A DNA stretch of 64,000 nt from Hyphococcus luteus (GTDB lineage: Bacteria; Pseudomonadota; Alphaproteobacteria; Caulobacterales; Parvularculaceae), in contig NZ_PJCH01000017.1 in assembly GCF_002943565.1 (NCBI RefSeq), positions 1 to 64,000 on the forward strand. The letters run 5' to 3'. This document shows, one piece after another, positions 53,547-62,198 of the stretch. A program made the translations under genes and the position numbers. Position 1 is the first letter of the stretch, and every line of letters begins with the position of its first letter. The notes below the pieces were generated by a model. That model was not told where the DNA came from. It was given only the letters and a program-made list of their open reading frames with translations, and searched no databases.

Positions 53547-53831
53547 TTAATTGCTCGACCCGACGCAATCGATCGGGAGAACGTGGCAGACGACAAAGCG
53601 CAGTCCCTGATCCACGCCGAAGAAAAAGATCGACATGATCGCCACCATGATCAGCACCATGATTGTCGAGATCACCGTTTCATTGCGCGTCGTCCAAGTA
53701 ACTTTCGCAGCTTCGTTACGCACCTGCTGAATGAACTCGAACGGACTGGTGCGTTTTTTCTTTTTCGTGACTTCGGCCGCTTTGCCTTCGATTACTGAGG
53801 CGTCGCCGCCGGATTTTTTGCTTTTCGCCAT
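53547..53831 (-). CDS. secE: Preprotein translocase subunit SecE
   Basis: 94 residues from MAKSKK. The N-terminal 35 residues are charged; the conserved SecE segment is FEFIQQVRNEAAKVTWTTRNE, followed by one membrane helix (VISTIMVLIMVAIMSIFFFGVDQGL). It clamps SecY in the translocon. In most alphaproteobacteria tRNA-Trp directly precedes it; here tRNA-Trp is about 3.2 kb upstream, beyond two accessory genes. Confidence 0.96.
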   Translation of the reverse strand: MAKSKKSGGDASVIEGKAAEVTKKKKRTSPFEFIQQVRNEAAKVTWTTRNETVISTIMVLIMVAIMSIFFFGVDQGLRFVVCHVLPIDCVGSSN

Positions 53832-53976
53832 TCCAAGCCGCCTTCGGGACACAGTTTCTCGTGCGCGGGGTTCGCGCTCTCGATCTTCGAAAATTCCGGA
53901 AGATTGGCCCTAGGTATACTTTTTCGCAGCCCCGTCAAGGCGGCTGGCTGGGGAAATGGGGTCCGCCCCCATTTTA

Positions 53977-54037
53977 CGGCCTTGAAAAGCCCCTGCGATG
54001 GGCCGTTTGCGGACCTCGTGGGGGCTTTTCAAGGCCG
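53977..54037. repeat. 17-bp perfect inverted repeat with 27-base loop
   Basis: Arms 53977-53993 and 54021-54037 are perfectly complementary. The element lies between the glycosidase-like gene (stop at 54082) and secE (start at 53831). On the minus strand the second arm is followed by TAAAATG, not a U-tract, so it does not look like a simple terminator. Confidence 0.55.
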
Positions 54038-54081
54038 GACAAGCCCCCGCGCCCCGCCATTCCGGGGCCCTGGGCCGGGGC

Positions 54082-55947
54082 TTACTGTCCCCTCACCGCT
54101 TCCTTAATCTTCCCCCAGCTCACCGCATAAGGGTTGTCCGCCCCGAGCGGGCCTTCGGAGAAGGGGTGGTTTCCGACCACTCCGGCGAGGATGTAGTTCG
54201 ACAGCATGACGCTCGGGAACGCCTTGGCCAGCGCGACATTGATTTCGTAATTCAGCCGCCCGCCCTGTTCGCCCCAGAGGAAGGTCTCGTACCAGTCCTT
54301 GTCCATCCAGTCGGGCCTGCCGAAATGCGACCCGCCTTCATAGAAGCCGACAAAGCGCACGCCGTACTGGCCTTCGCTCACGTCAACAAGCGTGCGAAGC
54401 GTTGCGAGATGGTAGGCAAGCGTGAGGCCGAACCCCGACGCCGGTCCGTTCAGGATAAAATCGGCGACGCGTTCAGCCGTTCCTTCCGGATCGCTCGCAA
54501 TGCTTTCCCGCCAGCGTTCCCTGGCAAGACCTTTTAAAGCTTCCCGCTCTTTCTTGGAAACCTGCCAATATGTCCTGCGCTCCGCGTCCGTCAGCATCGG
54601 CCCCCACCAGTCGGCGTACCAGTATGACGCGACGGAAGAGCCGAATCCCGGCGCGTAATCGTCCCAGTTTTCGCCTTTCGATTCGAGCCACGCTTTGGCG
54701 GCTTCAAGCGACGCCTTTGTCGTACCCGCCCCGGTCTGGCCCTCGAAAATCACGGTGATGTCGAAATCCGTTCCGGCGCGGGCTTGCGCCCCGTCGATGG
54801 CCATTTTCAGGCGGGCGACGAGCACGCCATAGCCATGGCGGAGATTGTCGCCGATTTCGGGAAGACCTTTCGCCAGTTCATGGGCGTAATGGGAGCCCAG
54901 CCAATATTGTCTGGACCAGTTCCAGACCTCGTTGCCGGGCGCGATGTAAAGCGGGCGGTTTTGCGGATAGCCCTCGCTCGCCATCGCGGCGATCAGCGCG
55001 TCGGCGTAAGCGTCCCAGGCCGGACTGTCGAGGATCGTTTCGGCGTTGTCCTGCACCATGGCGAAAAACGCCTGATTCCACTCCTGCCCGTCGCCGCTTT
55101 CTGGCCGCAGGTCCCAGAAGGATTGCGGCGCGCCCAGCATCAGCGGCGCGTTCAGCCACAGCGCGTTGTCGTAAGCGATCCCGGCGTCGATGACGGCTTC
55201 CAGCGGCATGGATTGCTGCAGCGGTTTCGCCGTTCCAGAAGGCGGCCATCCGGCCCGTCCCCAGAAAAGCGAGCCCGGTTTCGCCAGTTGGTCGGGATGC
55301 GTGACGGTCGCCGTGCCGCCCGCCATAGGGTCCATCATGCGCAGCATGTCGTAATCGGCGAGATAGGGTTTAAGGCGCGGATTCCAGATTTCGCCCGCCT
55401 TATAAGCGTCCTCGTTTTCGGCGCGGATATAAGCAAGCTCGGTCAGCGGACAGTCGAGGCGCGTTATCGTCACCCTGAAACCGAGCCTCGGATTTTTCTC
55501 ATAATCCCGCGTGAAGGCGAGCCGTCCCGGCGAGACGGAAACCTCGTCGCCGGGCCCGTCATTGATTTTGAACTCAGCGCACGCCGCCGGGCCCCAGAGA
55601 ATAAGCCATTTGCCATCCCAGTTTTCCCCCTGAAGAAAACCGCCATAATAGAGGCGGTCGTTCTCCGGCATTTTCTGCGGATAGCCTTCGGGGCTGATAT
55701 AGCCCCCGGCCAAAAGCTCTTCGTTGCTGAGCCTTTGGCTGTTGACGCCCCAATTGTTGTCGCCAAGCTGAAAGAGGTTGATGTAATAATCCTCGATATT
55801 ATAGCTGACGGGATACCAGAGGCCGGCCTGCAACTGCGCTTCCTGCGCATGCGCGCGTCCGCAACTTTGTAGACCGGCGCCAAGGAGCAGCACGACCAGC
55901 GCGCTCAGCACTGCGCCGAACCGCGCTAAACTGCAAAACCGGATCAT
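54082..55947 (-). CDS. Secreted lipoprotein with clan GH-A-like glycosidase motifs
   Basis: 621 residues from the ATG at 55947, which has GGGGAGG 7 bases upstream. A lipoprotein signal ends in GLQSCGR (Cys29). I do not recognise a named family. The central and C-terminal parts look like a TIM-barrel glycosidase: an NE pair in IAPGNEVWNWS (Glu340) and a second Glu in FVGFYEGGSHFG (Glu537) fit the acid/base and nucleophile of clan GH-A. Aromatic-rich segments such as YWYADWWGP and EQGGRLNYEIN line a possible sugar site. It stands between tRNA-Trp and secE, outside any known operon. Confidence 0.7.
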   Translation of the reverse strand: MIRFCSLARFGAVLSALVVLLLGAGLQSCGRAHAQEAQLQAGLWYPVSYNIEDYYINLFQLGDNNWGVNSQRLSNEELLAGGYISPEGYPQKMPENDRLYYGGFLQGENWDGKWLILWGPAACAEFKINDGPGDEVSVSPGRLAFTRDYEKNPRLGFRVTITRLDCPLTELAYIRAENEDAYKAGEIWNPRLKPYLADYDMLRMMDPMAGGTATVTHPDQLAKPGSLFWGRAGWPPSGTAKPLQQSMPLEAVIDAGIAYDNALWLNAPLMLGAPQSFWDLRPESGDGQEWNQAFFAMVQDNAETILDSPAWDAYADALIAAMASEGYPQNRPLYIAPGNEVWNWSRQYWLGSHYAHELAKGLPEIGDNLRHGYGVLVARLKMAIDGAQARAGTDFDITVIFEGQTGAGTTKASLEAAKAWLESKGENWDDYAPGFGSSVASYWYADWWGPMLTDAERRTYWQVSKKEREALKGLARERWRESIASDPEGTAERVADFILNGPASGFGLTLAYHLATLRTLVDVSEGQYGVRFVGFYEGGSHFGRPDWMDKDWYETFLWGEQGGRLNYEINVALAKAFPSVMLSNYILAGVVGNHPFSEGPLGADNPYAVSWGKIKEAVRGQ

Positions 55948-56321
55948 TAAAAAGCCTCCCCAAACGCCAGCTTTATTGTCGCGCATCGCCGGGGCGAAAT
56001 CCAGCACCGAGCTATCGACTTCGCCGAGCCGCCACTCCCTGATTTCCCTCTCCACGCCTGCATGGCGGCTTTCGAGGGCAGATAAATTCGCGCAAGCCTT
56101 TCGCGGCTTCTTTTTAACGTCGGATACTCGCCCCTTCCACCTCAATAAAATAATAATATTCAGAAAATCAATAACTTATACACCATTCAGGCGCCAATTC
56201 TACACAGCTGCGGCACAATGATTGCGCAAGAGAAGCGATTGCGGCGCGCTGGACGAAGATTGCATTCCCGCATCGCTCTCTTTAACGGGAAATATTATCA
56301 GGGGTAATCCAAGGGGAAAGT
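55948..56321. other. 374-base divergent gap with an AT-rich core
   Basis: Between the divergent lipoprotein and methyltransferase genes. Bases about 56140-56185 are markedly AT-rich for this genome (AATAAAATAATAATATT), a likely promoter zone. No gene, hairpin or known box is evident. Confidence 0.6.
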
Positions 56322-56957
56322 ATGACACCGCAAATGTTTGCAGAATTTGAAAAAATTCTGTCTGGCCGGAATGTCGGAGAACGCGTTCTGGAGATAGGCG
56401 CCGTGCCGACCTCCGACAGCCTCCTGAATCTGAAAGCATTCGACAACTGCGCCGAGCGCGTTGGCGTCAATCTCGACGGCGGCGAAAGTTATATCTTCGG
56501 CGCGACGTCAGATGAAAAACGATACAACATAGTCAAGGCAAACGCGAACGACATGCCGCAGTTCAGCGACAGTTACTTCGACACGATCATCACAAACTCA
56601 GTCATTGAGCATGACAAGTTCTTTTGGAAAACCATCTCCGAAATCAAGCGCATTGCGAAAAACGGCGCGCTGATCGCCATCGCCTCGCCCGGCTATGACA
56701 TATTGGACAATGTGAGGCTTCCGGCGCTGAAGACGAAGATCAGACGCTTCCTGATCAACAAGTTTCATTTCCTAACACTGGGAACCTCCACCCTCGACAT
56801 TCACAACTGGCCGGGCGATTATTACCGTTTCAGCCCACAATGTTATCGCGAAGTTCTTTTCGAGGGCATGGAAAATGTCGAGGTCTATTCCGTGATGATT
56901 CCACCGAGAATCATCGGAATCGGATACAATAAAAAATCCGAACAAAGCAGCTTCTGA
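56322..56957 (+). CDS. Class I SAM-dependent methyltransferase
   Basis: 211 residues. The Rossmann-type signals are VLEIGAVP (motif I, with Ala-Val-Pro instead of the usual glycines), ANANDMPQFSDSYFDTIITNSVIEH (motifs II-IV) and IKRIAKNGALIAIASPG (motif V). The final domain has HNWPGDYYRFSPQCYREVLF, as in methyltransferases of glycan and O-antigen clusters. Codons are AT-richer than in the neighbours and an AT-rich promoter precedes it, suggesting later arrival. The acceptor is unknown. Confidence 0.82.
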   Translation: MTPQMFAEFEKILSGRNVGERVLEIGAVPTSDSLLNLKAFDNCAERVGVNLDGGESYIFGATSDEKRYNIVKANANDMPQFSDSYFDTIITNSVIEHDKFFWKTISEIKRIAKNGALIAIASPGYDILDNVRLPALKTKIRRFLINKFHFLTLGTSTLDIHNWPGDYYRFSPQCYREVLFEGMENVEVYSVMIPPRIIGIGYNKKSEQSSF

Positions 56958-56992
56958 CCCGATACGCCGCCCCGGAACGGACCTTCCGGAAA

Positions 56993-57068
56993 TGGCAGGG
57001 GCGGAGGGACTCGAACCCACGGCCCTCGGTTTTGGAGACCGATGCTCTACCAACTGAGCTACACCCCT
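56993..57068 (-). tRNA. tRNA-Trp (anticodon CCA)
   Basis: 76 bases with encoded CCA. The acceptor stem pairs AGGGGTG-type bases with CGCCCCT. The D-arm reads AGCTCAGTTGGTAGAGC and the anticodon loop is CTCCAAA in a CGGT/ACCG stem, giving CCA for tryptophan. The T-arm is GGTTCGAGTCC. Confidence 0.97.
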
Positions 57069-57115
57069 AGGCCAAGGCCATTGCAATAAGGCCCGTTTGC
57101 GCCTGTTTCAATAGC

Positions 57116-58282
57116 TTAGGGCGTTTTTCCCGTTCCGAGCCAGTCGAGGACCGCCGCCGCCGCCGCGTCTCCCGGCGATCGCTCGCCGGCGAGCAGGCGG
57201 GCGATCGCCGGAAAAGCCTCGATCTGGCTGCGCCGCGCCGGCCCGTCCCGCATGAGCGGGGCGAGCGCCGCGGCCAGACGCTCCGGGCGGCAATCCCTTT
57301 GCAAAAGCTCCGGCGCAACCTCCCGTCCGGCGGCGATGTTGACCAGCGACACATGCGGCGTCGTCAACACCGCGCGCGCCCAGAGCTCCGTCAAAAGCTC
57401 CACCTTATAGGCGACCACCATGGGCGTTCCGAGAAGCGCGAGCTCGGCGGTGGCGGTGCCCGACGCGGCCAGCGCCGCATCGGCGGCGCGACAAGCCTCG
57501 AACCGTTCCTCGCCTTCCACGACGAAAGCGCCGCCCGGCCAGCCGGCGGCGAGCGCGCGCACGGCGTTTTCCGCCCCCGGGGCGGCGGATACAACCACGC
57601 GCAAATCCGGGAAGTCCGTCAGAAGCTTTTCAATGGCGCCGCGAAACGGCGCCGCATGGCGCTTCAATTCCGCGGCGCGGCTGCCCGGCAGCACCGCGAG
57701 CAAGGGCCCCGCCCCGATATTGTGTCTTGCGCGAAACGCCGCCTTATCGGAATCATGCGCAAGGATCGCCTGAAAGCCGGGATGGCCGACCCAGCGGGTA
57801 TTCGCGCCCGCCTGTTCGAAATAGCCCGTTTCAAAGCCGAAAAGGCACAACACGCCGTCGAAAAGTTCCGCCGTTTTTTGCGCGCGCCGCGGGCGCGAGG
57901 CCCAGACCTGCGGCGCCACATATTTGATGAGCCGCATCTCCGGCGCGCGCTTGCGCAGGCGCATCGCCGCAATCTTCGAAAAGGACCAGCTGTCGATCAG
58001 GATCGCCGTCTGCGGCTTTTCCTTTTCGGCGAGATCGGCAAGCCGGTCGGCGGCTTTCAACGCCGCCGGCAGCGCCTGCAGCGCAGCGACGGGACCGATT
58101 ACCGAAAAACGGTCAACGGGAAAAAGGCTCTCGAGCCCTTGCGCCGCCATGAGCGCGCCGCCGCAGCCGATGAAGGCCGCCTCCGGACAGCGTTTGCGAA
58201 GCGCCGCCATAAGGTCCGCGCCAAGGGCGTCTGCAGAAGGCTCCAGCGCGCACAGCAAGATCTTGAGCGGCGACGCGCTCAC
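57116..58282 (-). CDS. lpxB: Lipid-A-disaccharide synthase
   Basis: 388 residues. It couples UDP-2,3-diacylglucosamine and lipid X to form the disaccharide of lipid A at the inner-membrane surface. The GT19 family is marked by EPSADALGADLMAALR near the start, GCGGALMAAQGLESLFP, KYVAPQVWASRPRRA, VGHPGFQAI and GTATAELALLGTPMVVAYKV. The start overlaps the lpxI stop by 4 bases. It is the last gene of the bamA-lpx cluster and is followed by tRNA-Trp. Confidence 0.96.
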   Translation of the reverse strand: MSASPLKILLCALEPSADALGADLMAALRKRCPEAAFIGCGGALMAAQGLESLFPVDRFSVIGPVAALQALPAALKAADRLADLAEKEKPQTAILIDSWSFSKIAAMRLRKRAPEMRLIKYVAPQVWASRPRRAQKTAELFDGVLCLFGFETGYFEQAGANTRWVGHPGFQAILAHDSDKAAFRARHNIGAGPLLAVLPGSRAAELKRHAAPFRGAIEKLLTDFPDLRVVVSAAPGAENAVRALAAGWPGGAFVVEGEERFEACRAADAALAASGTATAELALLGTPMVVAYKVELLTELWARAVLTTPHVSLVNIAAGREVAPELLQRDCRPERLAAALAPLMRDGPARRSQIEAFPAIARLLAGERSPGDAAAAAVLDWLGTGKTP

Positions 58283-59124
58283 GCTTCGCCTTCAAGGTCT
58301 TGCTGCGTGAATCCATAGACAAACAACCCGGCCTCGTCCGCCAGCTGCGCCACTTCCCGCCGGTCGATGATAATGCAGTGTTTCGCCTCTACGGCGACGC
58401 CTGCAAGCCGCGCCCGCGCCGCCCGTCGGATGGTCTCGGCGCCGATCACGGGCAGGTCGATCCTAAGCTCCTGCCCCGGTTTCGGTCGCTTGACGAGGAC
58501 GCCGCCGCGGCTCGCATCATTCGCCAGGGCCGCACAGCGGTCGAGCATGGCGTCGGTGCCCTCCGCCGCTTCGATGGCCAGCACGAACCCGTTGGCGACG
58601 ACCGCGCCCTGGCCGACATCGAACGGGCCTAACGCCTGGACGATGGCGGCGGCCTTGCAAATATCGGCAAATTGCTCTTTCGCCGGGGCTAGGCGCCCCA
58701 CAGGCCCGGCCTCGCACGCGACGTCTTCAACGACTTCGTCTGGACCGATGACCAGGAGCCCTTCGGCTTCGAGGGTTTCAACGAGCACGTTCAAAATGGC
58801 GCCGTCGCCCTTGCCCGCCGCCTTGATGATTTTCGGCAGCAAGGCCGCGCCGCGCCAGTCGGCTTTAAGATTCGCAAAGTCGGGCCGTTTAACGATGCCC
58901 GCGTAAACGGCGGCGTCACAGCCTTCTTGCTTCAGCATGCGGATGATTTTTCCGGCCTCGCCAATGGCGCAGTCCTCGCCGGGATAACCGCCAAGCCCCG
59001 GTTCGGCGACGCCGGCGAGACGAATGAAAAAGCACTCCTTGCCCGCCGCCGCGCAGGCCTCGGCGATCCTGAGCGGCAGCGCCCCGCCGCCAGCGATAAC
59101 GCCCAGCTTGCGCCAGCGGGTCAT
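58279..59124 (-). CDS. lpxI: UDP-2,3-diacylglucosamine pyrophosphatase LpxI
   Basis: 281 residues. LpxI replaces LpxH in alphaproteobacteria and attacks the alpha phosphate of UDP-diacylglucosamine. The family signatures are LGVIAGGGALPLRIAEA, PDFANLKADWRG, AILNVLVETLEAEG, GQGAVVANGFVLAIEAAEGTDAML, KRPKPGQELRIDLPVIG and AVEAKHCIIIDR. It lies between lpxA and lpxB as in Caulobacter and overlaps both neighbours. Confidence 0.95.
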   Translation of the reverse strand: MTRWRKLGVIAGGGALPLRIAEACAAAGKECFFIRLAGVAEPGLGGYPGEDCAIGEAGKIIRMLKQEGCDAAVYAGIVKRPDFANLKADWRGAALLPKIIKAAGKGDGAILNVLVETLEAEGLLVIGPDEVVEDVACEAGPVGRLAPAKEQFADICKAAAIVQALGPFDVGQGAVVANGFVLAIEAAEGTDAMLDRCAALANDASRGGVLVKRPKPGQELRIDLPVIGAETIRRAARARLAGVAVEAKHCIIIDRREVAQLADEAGLFVYGFTQQDLEGEA

Positions 59125-59912
59125 CAGCCGTCCTGGTCCGGCGTCATCAGCGGGCGCGACTTGCCGGCGTCGACAAAGGAAAGCATGCGCATGACTTCCG
59201 CACTGGCTGCATATTTCTCGCGCACGACCTCAAGGCGGTTCTTGAAGACATCGTCGCCGAAAAACAGGATGCGATAAGCGGCGCGTAAATCATGCAGCGT
59301 CTTGCGTTCGAAGCCCCGGCGTTTGAGGCCGACAATATTCAGCCCGACAAGACGCGCGTGGTTGCCCACGGCCGAGGCGAAAGGAATGATGTCCTTGGTC
59401 ACCGCGGCGCAGCCGCCCACAAAAGCATGGTCGCCGACGCGGCAATGCTGGTGCAGGGCGCAAAGGCCGCCGAGAAAGGCATGATCGCCAATGACGACAT
59501 GCCCGCCGACGGCGACGCCGTTCGCGAAGATCACATTATCGCCGACCTGGCAGTCATGGGCGACATGCGAGCCGGTCATGAAAAACCCTTTGTCGCCGAC
59601 GCGGGTCACGCCGCCGCCGGCCGTGGTGCCCCTGTTCATTGTCACATGCTCGCGAATGATGTTCCCGGCGCCGATGACCAGCCGCGACCCTTCGCCTTTG
59701 CAGCCAAGATGCTGCGGCGGGCCGCCGAGCACGGCGAAAGGCGAGACCCGGGTGTTCGCGCCGATTTCGACATCGCCCTCGATGACCACATGACGCTCCA
59801 GAACGACGCCGTCATGCAGCTTCGCGCCCACGCCCACATGGCAGAACGGACCGATTTCGACATCGCCGAGACCGGCCCCGTCTTCCACTATCGCTGTCGG
59901 ATGAATGCTCAT
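59124..59912 (-). CDS. lpxA: UDP-N-acetylglucosamine acyltransferase
   Basis: 262 residues. The left-handed beta-helix of hexapeptide repeats is evident from MSIHPTAIVEDGAGLGDVEIG onwards. The catalytic His is in MTGSHVAHDCQVGDNVIFANG and the acyl-carrier contact in GLNIVGLKRRGF. It acylates the 3-OH of UDP-GlcNAc, the first step of lipid A synthesis. It starts 11 bases after the fabZ stop. Confidence 0.97.
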   Translation of the reverse strand: MSIHPTAIVEDGAGLGDVEIGPFCHVGVGAKLHDGVVLERHVVIEGDVEIGANTRVSPFAVLGGPPQHLGCKGEGSRLVIGAGNIIREHVTMNRGTTAGGGVTRVGDKGFFMTGSHVAHDCQVGDNVIFANGVAVGGHVVIGDHAFLGGLCALHQHCRVGDHAFVGGCAAVTKDIIPFASAVGNHARLVGLNIVGLKRRGFERKTLHDLRAAYRILFFGDDVFKNRLEVVREKYAASAEVMRMLSFVDAGKSRPLMTPDQDG

Positions 59913-59923
59913 AAGTACGCGCG

Positions 59924-60400
59924 TCAGATTGCCTGAGCGAGCATGGCGGAGAATTGCGCTTCCGCAACACGCTTGCCGTCCACAGTGGCTTCGCCCTCAA
60001 AGCGCCAGACCGGCGGGCGGCGCTGCACGGTGCGCACGGCGATGCGCAATTGATCGCCCGGAACCACGGGGCGGCGGAAACGCGCCTTGTCGACGCCCAT
60101 GAACAAAACGACCTTGCCCTCCACGTCGAGGTTTTCCGTATACGATGTATAAGCGGCGGCGGATTGCGCCATGGCCTCGATGATGAGGACGCCCGGCATG
60201 ACCGGCTTTTGCGGAAAATGGCCCTGAAAAAACTGCTCCCCGTAACTGACATTCTTGATGCCCACGGCGCCTTCGCCGGGCACGATGTCCACCAGGCGGT
60301 CGACAAGCAAAAGAGGATACCGATGCGGCAGGATCTGCATCAATTCCTCTACATTGAGTACGCTTTTTCCGGGCTCAACCTTGGACATCGGCCTAACCAT
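59924..60400 (-). CDS. fabZ: (3R)-hydroxymyristoyl-ACP dehydratase
   Basis: 158 residues, or 154 from the second ATG at 60388, which would begin 4 bases after the lpxD stop. The hot-dog fold shows [16 protein letters not shown] (catalytic His), [20 protein letters not shown] with the catalytic Glu, and [18 protein letters not shown]. It dehydrates beta-hydroxyacyl-ACP and so sets the balance of fatty acids against lipid A precursors. The gene lies between lpxD and lpxA, the classical position. Confidence 0.97.
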   Translation of the reverse strand: MVRPMSKVEPGKSVLNVEELMQILPHRYPLLLVDRLVDIVPGEGAVGIKNVSYGEQFFQGHFPQKPVMPGVLIIEAMAQSAAAYTSYTENLDVEGKVVLFMGVDKARFRRPVVPGDQLRIAVRTVQRRPPVWRFEGEATVDGKRVAEAQFSAMLAQAI

Positions 60401-61382
60401 TCCTTTTTTTCGCCAGTTTCGCCAGCACCGCGGTTTCCCGCAACCAGTCTTTTATCGGCCGGCCCGGCCGGCCGCCCCATTTTTCTCCAGGCGGGATGTC
60501 CCGCATCAATCCGGACCCGGCGGCGATCTGCGCGCCGTCGCCAATGACGAGATGATCCGCGAGGCCGACCTGGCCGCCCATCATCACCCCGTCGCCGATG
60601 ATGCAGCTTCCCGAAATGCCGGTTTGCGCTGCAATAATGCAATTGCGGCCGATTCGGGCGTTGTGGCCGATTTGGACGAGATTGTCGATCTTCGTCCCGT
60701 CCCCGACCATCGTGTCGCCAAGGGCGCCGCGATCGATGGTCGTGTTGGCACCGATATCGACGCCGTCTCCGATGACGACGCGGCCAAGCTGCGGAACGCT
60801 GACGATGCCCTTTGGTCCCTCGACAAAGCCGAAACCCGCCTGCCCGATGCGCGCGCCGGGAAGGATGCGCGCATTCTCGCCGATAAGGGCGCAGGAAAGG
60901 CTGACGCCGTCGGCGATTTCCGCCCCGGCGCCGATCACAACCCCCGGCCCTATGAAGACATGCGGCCCGATCGAAACGCCGTCAGCGATTTCGGCGGTTT
61001 CATCCACAAACGCCGTTTCATGAATGGCGGCACCTGGCGGCGTGTCCCTCATGCGGGCGCCGGCCTCCCGGGGCCGGTGCAACCGGCCGGCGATCAGCGA
61101 GAACGCAAGACGCGGATTTGAGCTAATGGCGACGGCGCCGCCGGGCGCCGCCGGCGCTTCCGGGGCGAAGCACAGCCCGTAATTTTTGCCCTCCAGCCGC
61201 TTCAGCGTGGCGGGCTTGTCGCAGTAGACGAGGATGTTTTCATCCAGGTTTTCGTCGAGAGATCCCGCCCGGCCGACCGGCGCGGCCCCGTCGCCGGAAA
61301 CCAGCTCCGCGCCGGCAAGCTTCGCGGCCTCGGCGGCGGCAAGAGGCGCAAGCGTTTCGAAAAAACGGCTGTCCGGCATCAA
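60393..61382 (-). CDS. lpxD: UDP-3-O-(3-hydroxyacyl)glucosamine N-acyltransferase
   Basis: 329 residues. An N-terminal uridine-binding domain (about 1-110) precedes hexapeptide repeats (about 115-300) such as [22 protein letters not shown]. The catalytic His lies in [25 protein letters not shown], with [23 protein letters not shown] and [13 protein letters not shown] after it. It adds the second acyl chain to UDP-glucosamine. Its 3' end overlaps fabZ by 8 bases if fabZ starts at 60400. Confidence 0.97.
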   Translation of the reverse strand: MMPDSRFFETLAPLAAAEAAKLAGAELVSGDGAAPVGRAGSLDENLDENILVYCDKPATLKRLEGKNYGLCFAPEAPAAPGGAVAISSNPRLAFSLIAGRLHRPREAGARMRDTPPGAAIHETAFVDETAEIADGVSIGPHVFIGPGVVIGAGAEIADGVSLSCALIGENARILPGARIGQAGFGFVEGPKGIVSVPQLGRVVIGDGVDIGANTTIDRGALGDTMVGDGTKIDNLVQIGHNARIGRNCIIAAQTGISGSCIIGDGVMMGGQVGLADHLVIGDGAQIAAGSGLMRDIPPGEKWGGRPGRPIKDWLRETAVLAKLAKKRNG

Positions 61383-61474
61383 AATCCTGCTTTGCTTACG
61401 TCCCGTCCCCTACGGTCATAAAACGCATTTTGCAGATAATCCATAGGCTTAGAGGCGACAGGCGGCGGATATAC

Positions 61475-61504
61475 AAAGGCCGGCGGAAAATTCCGCCGGC
61501 CTTT
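61475..61504 (-). terminator. Hairpin between ompH/skp and lpxD
   Basis: A perfect 14-bp stem (61475-61488 with 61491-61504) with a 2-base loop lies 40 bases after the skp stop. On the minus strand it is followed only by TTTGTA, so it may slow rather than end transcription; on the plus strand CTTTTAGG follows. It probably lets lpx genes be expressed below bamA-skp. Confidence 0.55.
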
Positions 61505-61543
61505 TAGGGCCCCGCAAAAGAGGCTCGGATTTGTTTTGAAAGC

Positions 61544-62182
61544 CTAGTTCTTGGCGTTTTGCTGCGCCTTGGCCTGGGCTTCCTTGAGCTGTTTTTCCAG
61601 CTGGGCGAGCGAGATTTTCTCGACTTCGACCTCCGGGAATTTCTTGTCCAGCTTCGCAATGACCTCCTGGGTGACGTCCGTTTCGGGCGCCGCATACATC
61701 ACCGCCGAGCGGTCCAGAAGGATGGTGGCGCCGCGATCCTCGACGATGTCTTTCAGGATCGGCTGGCTTTGAACGAGGATTTTCGCCTGCGCGTTCTGCA
61801 CGGCCGCGTTGAACGCCTTTTCCATGATCTGGACGCGTTGCGGCAGGCCGTATTGATATTGGCCTGCGAGCTCCTGTTCTTTCTGCTTGCGCACTTCTTC
61901 GGACATCAAGGACGCATTTTTCTTGAAGTCCTCGATCTCTTTTTTGAGCTTGTCGGCTTCCGCCTCAAGCTCTTTTTCGACGCTTGCCTTCACCTTCTCA
62001 GCCTGTTCCGGAATGGTCTTGCCGGCCTTAGTCTGAGACACAAGCTGCGCGCGATCAACAATCAGAATGACCGGCGGCTTTGACGCCGACTGGGCTTCCG
62101 CGTTGCTGAAGACAGCGCCGCCTGCAATGCTTGCGATCAACAGCGAGGCAGCGCCCGCAATCGCGTAAAACTGTCTGTTCAT
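61544..62182 (-). CDS. skp: OmpH/Skp-family periplasmic chaperone
   Basis: 212 residues. A signal peptide (about 1-31, ending AEA-QS) precedes ILIVDRAQLVSQTKAGK, then long charged coiled-coil arms (about 60-130: ASVEKELEAEADKLKKEIEDF) and a beta-strand return (KILVQSQPILKDIVEDRGATILLDRSAVMYA), the typical jellyfish fold of Skp. It holds unfolded outer-membrane proteins for BamA. The C-terminus is Gln/Ala/Lys-rich. It follows bamA by 16 bases. Confidence 0.93.
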   Translation of the reverse strand: MNRQFYAIAGAASLLIASIAGGAVFSNAEAQSASKPPVILIVDRAQLVSQTKAGKTIPEQAEKVKASVEKELEAEADKLKKEIEDFKKNASLMSEEVRKQKEQELAGQYQYGLPQRVQIMEKAFNAAVQNAQAKILVQSQPILKDIVEDRGATILLDRSAVMYAAPETDVTQEVIAKLDKKFPEVEVEKISLAQLEKQLKEAQAKAQQNAKN

Positions 62183-62198
62183 GGTTTACACCTCTACC

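Noticed and set aside
54082-56145. 687-residue form of the GH-A-like lipoprotein
   Set aside because: The extra 66 residues precede the lipoprotein signal; the ATG at 55947 has a GGGGAGG ribosome site.
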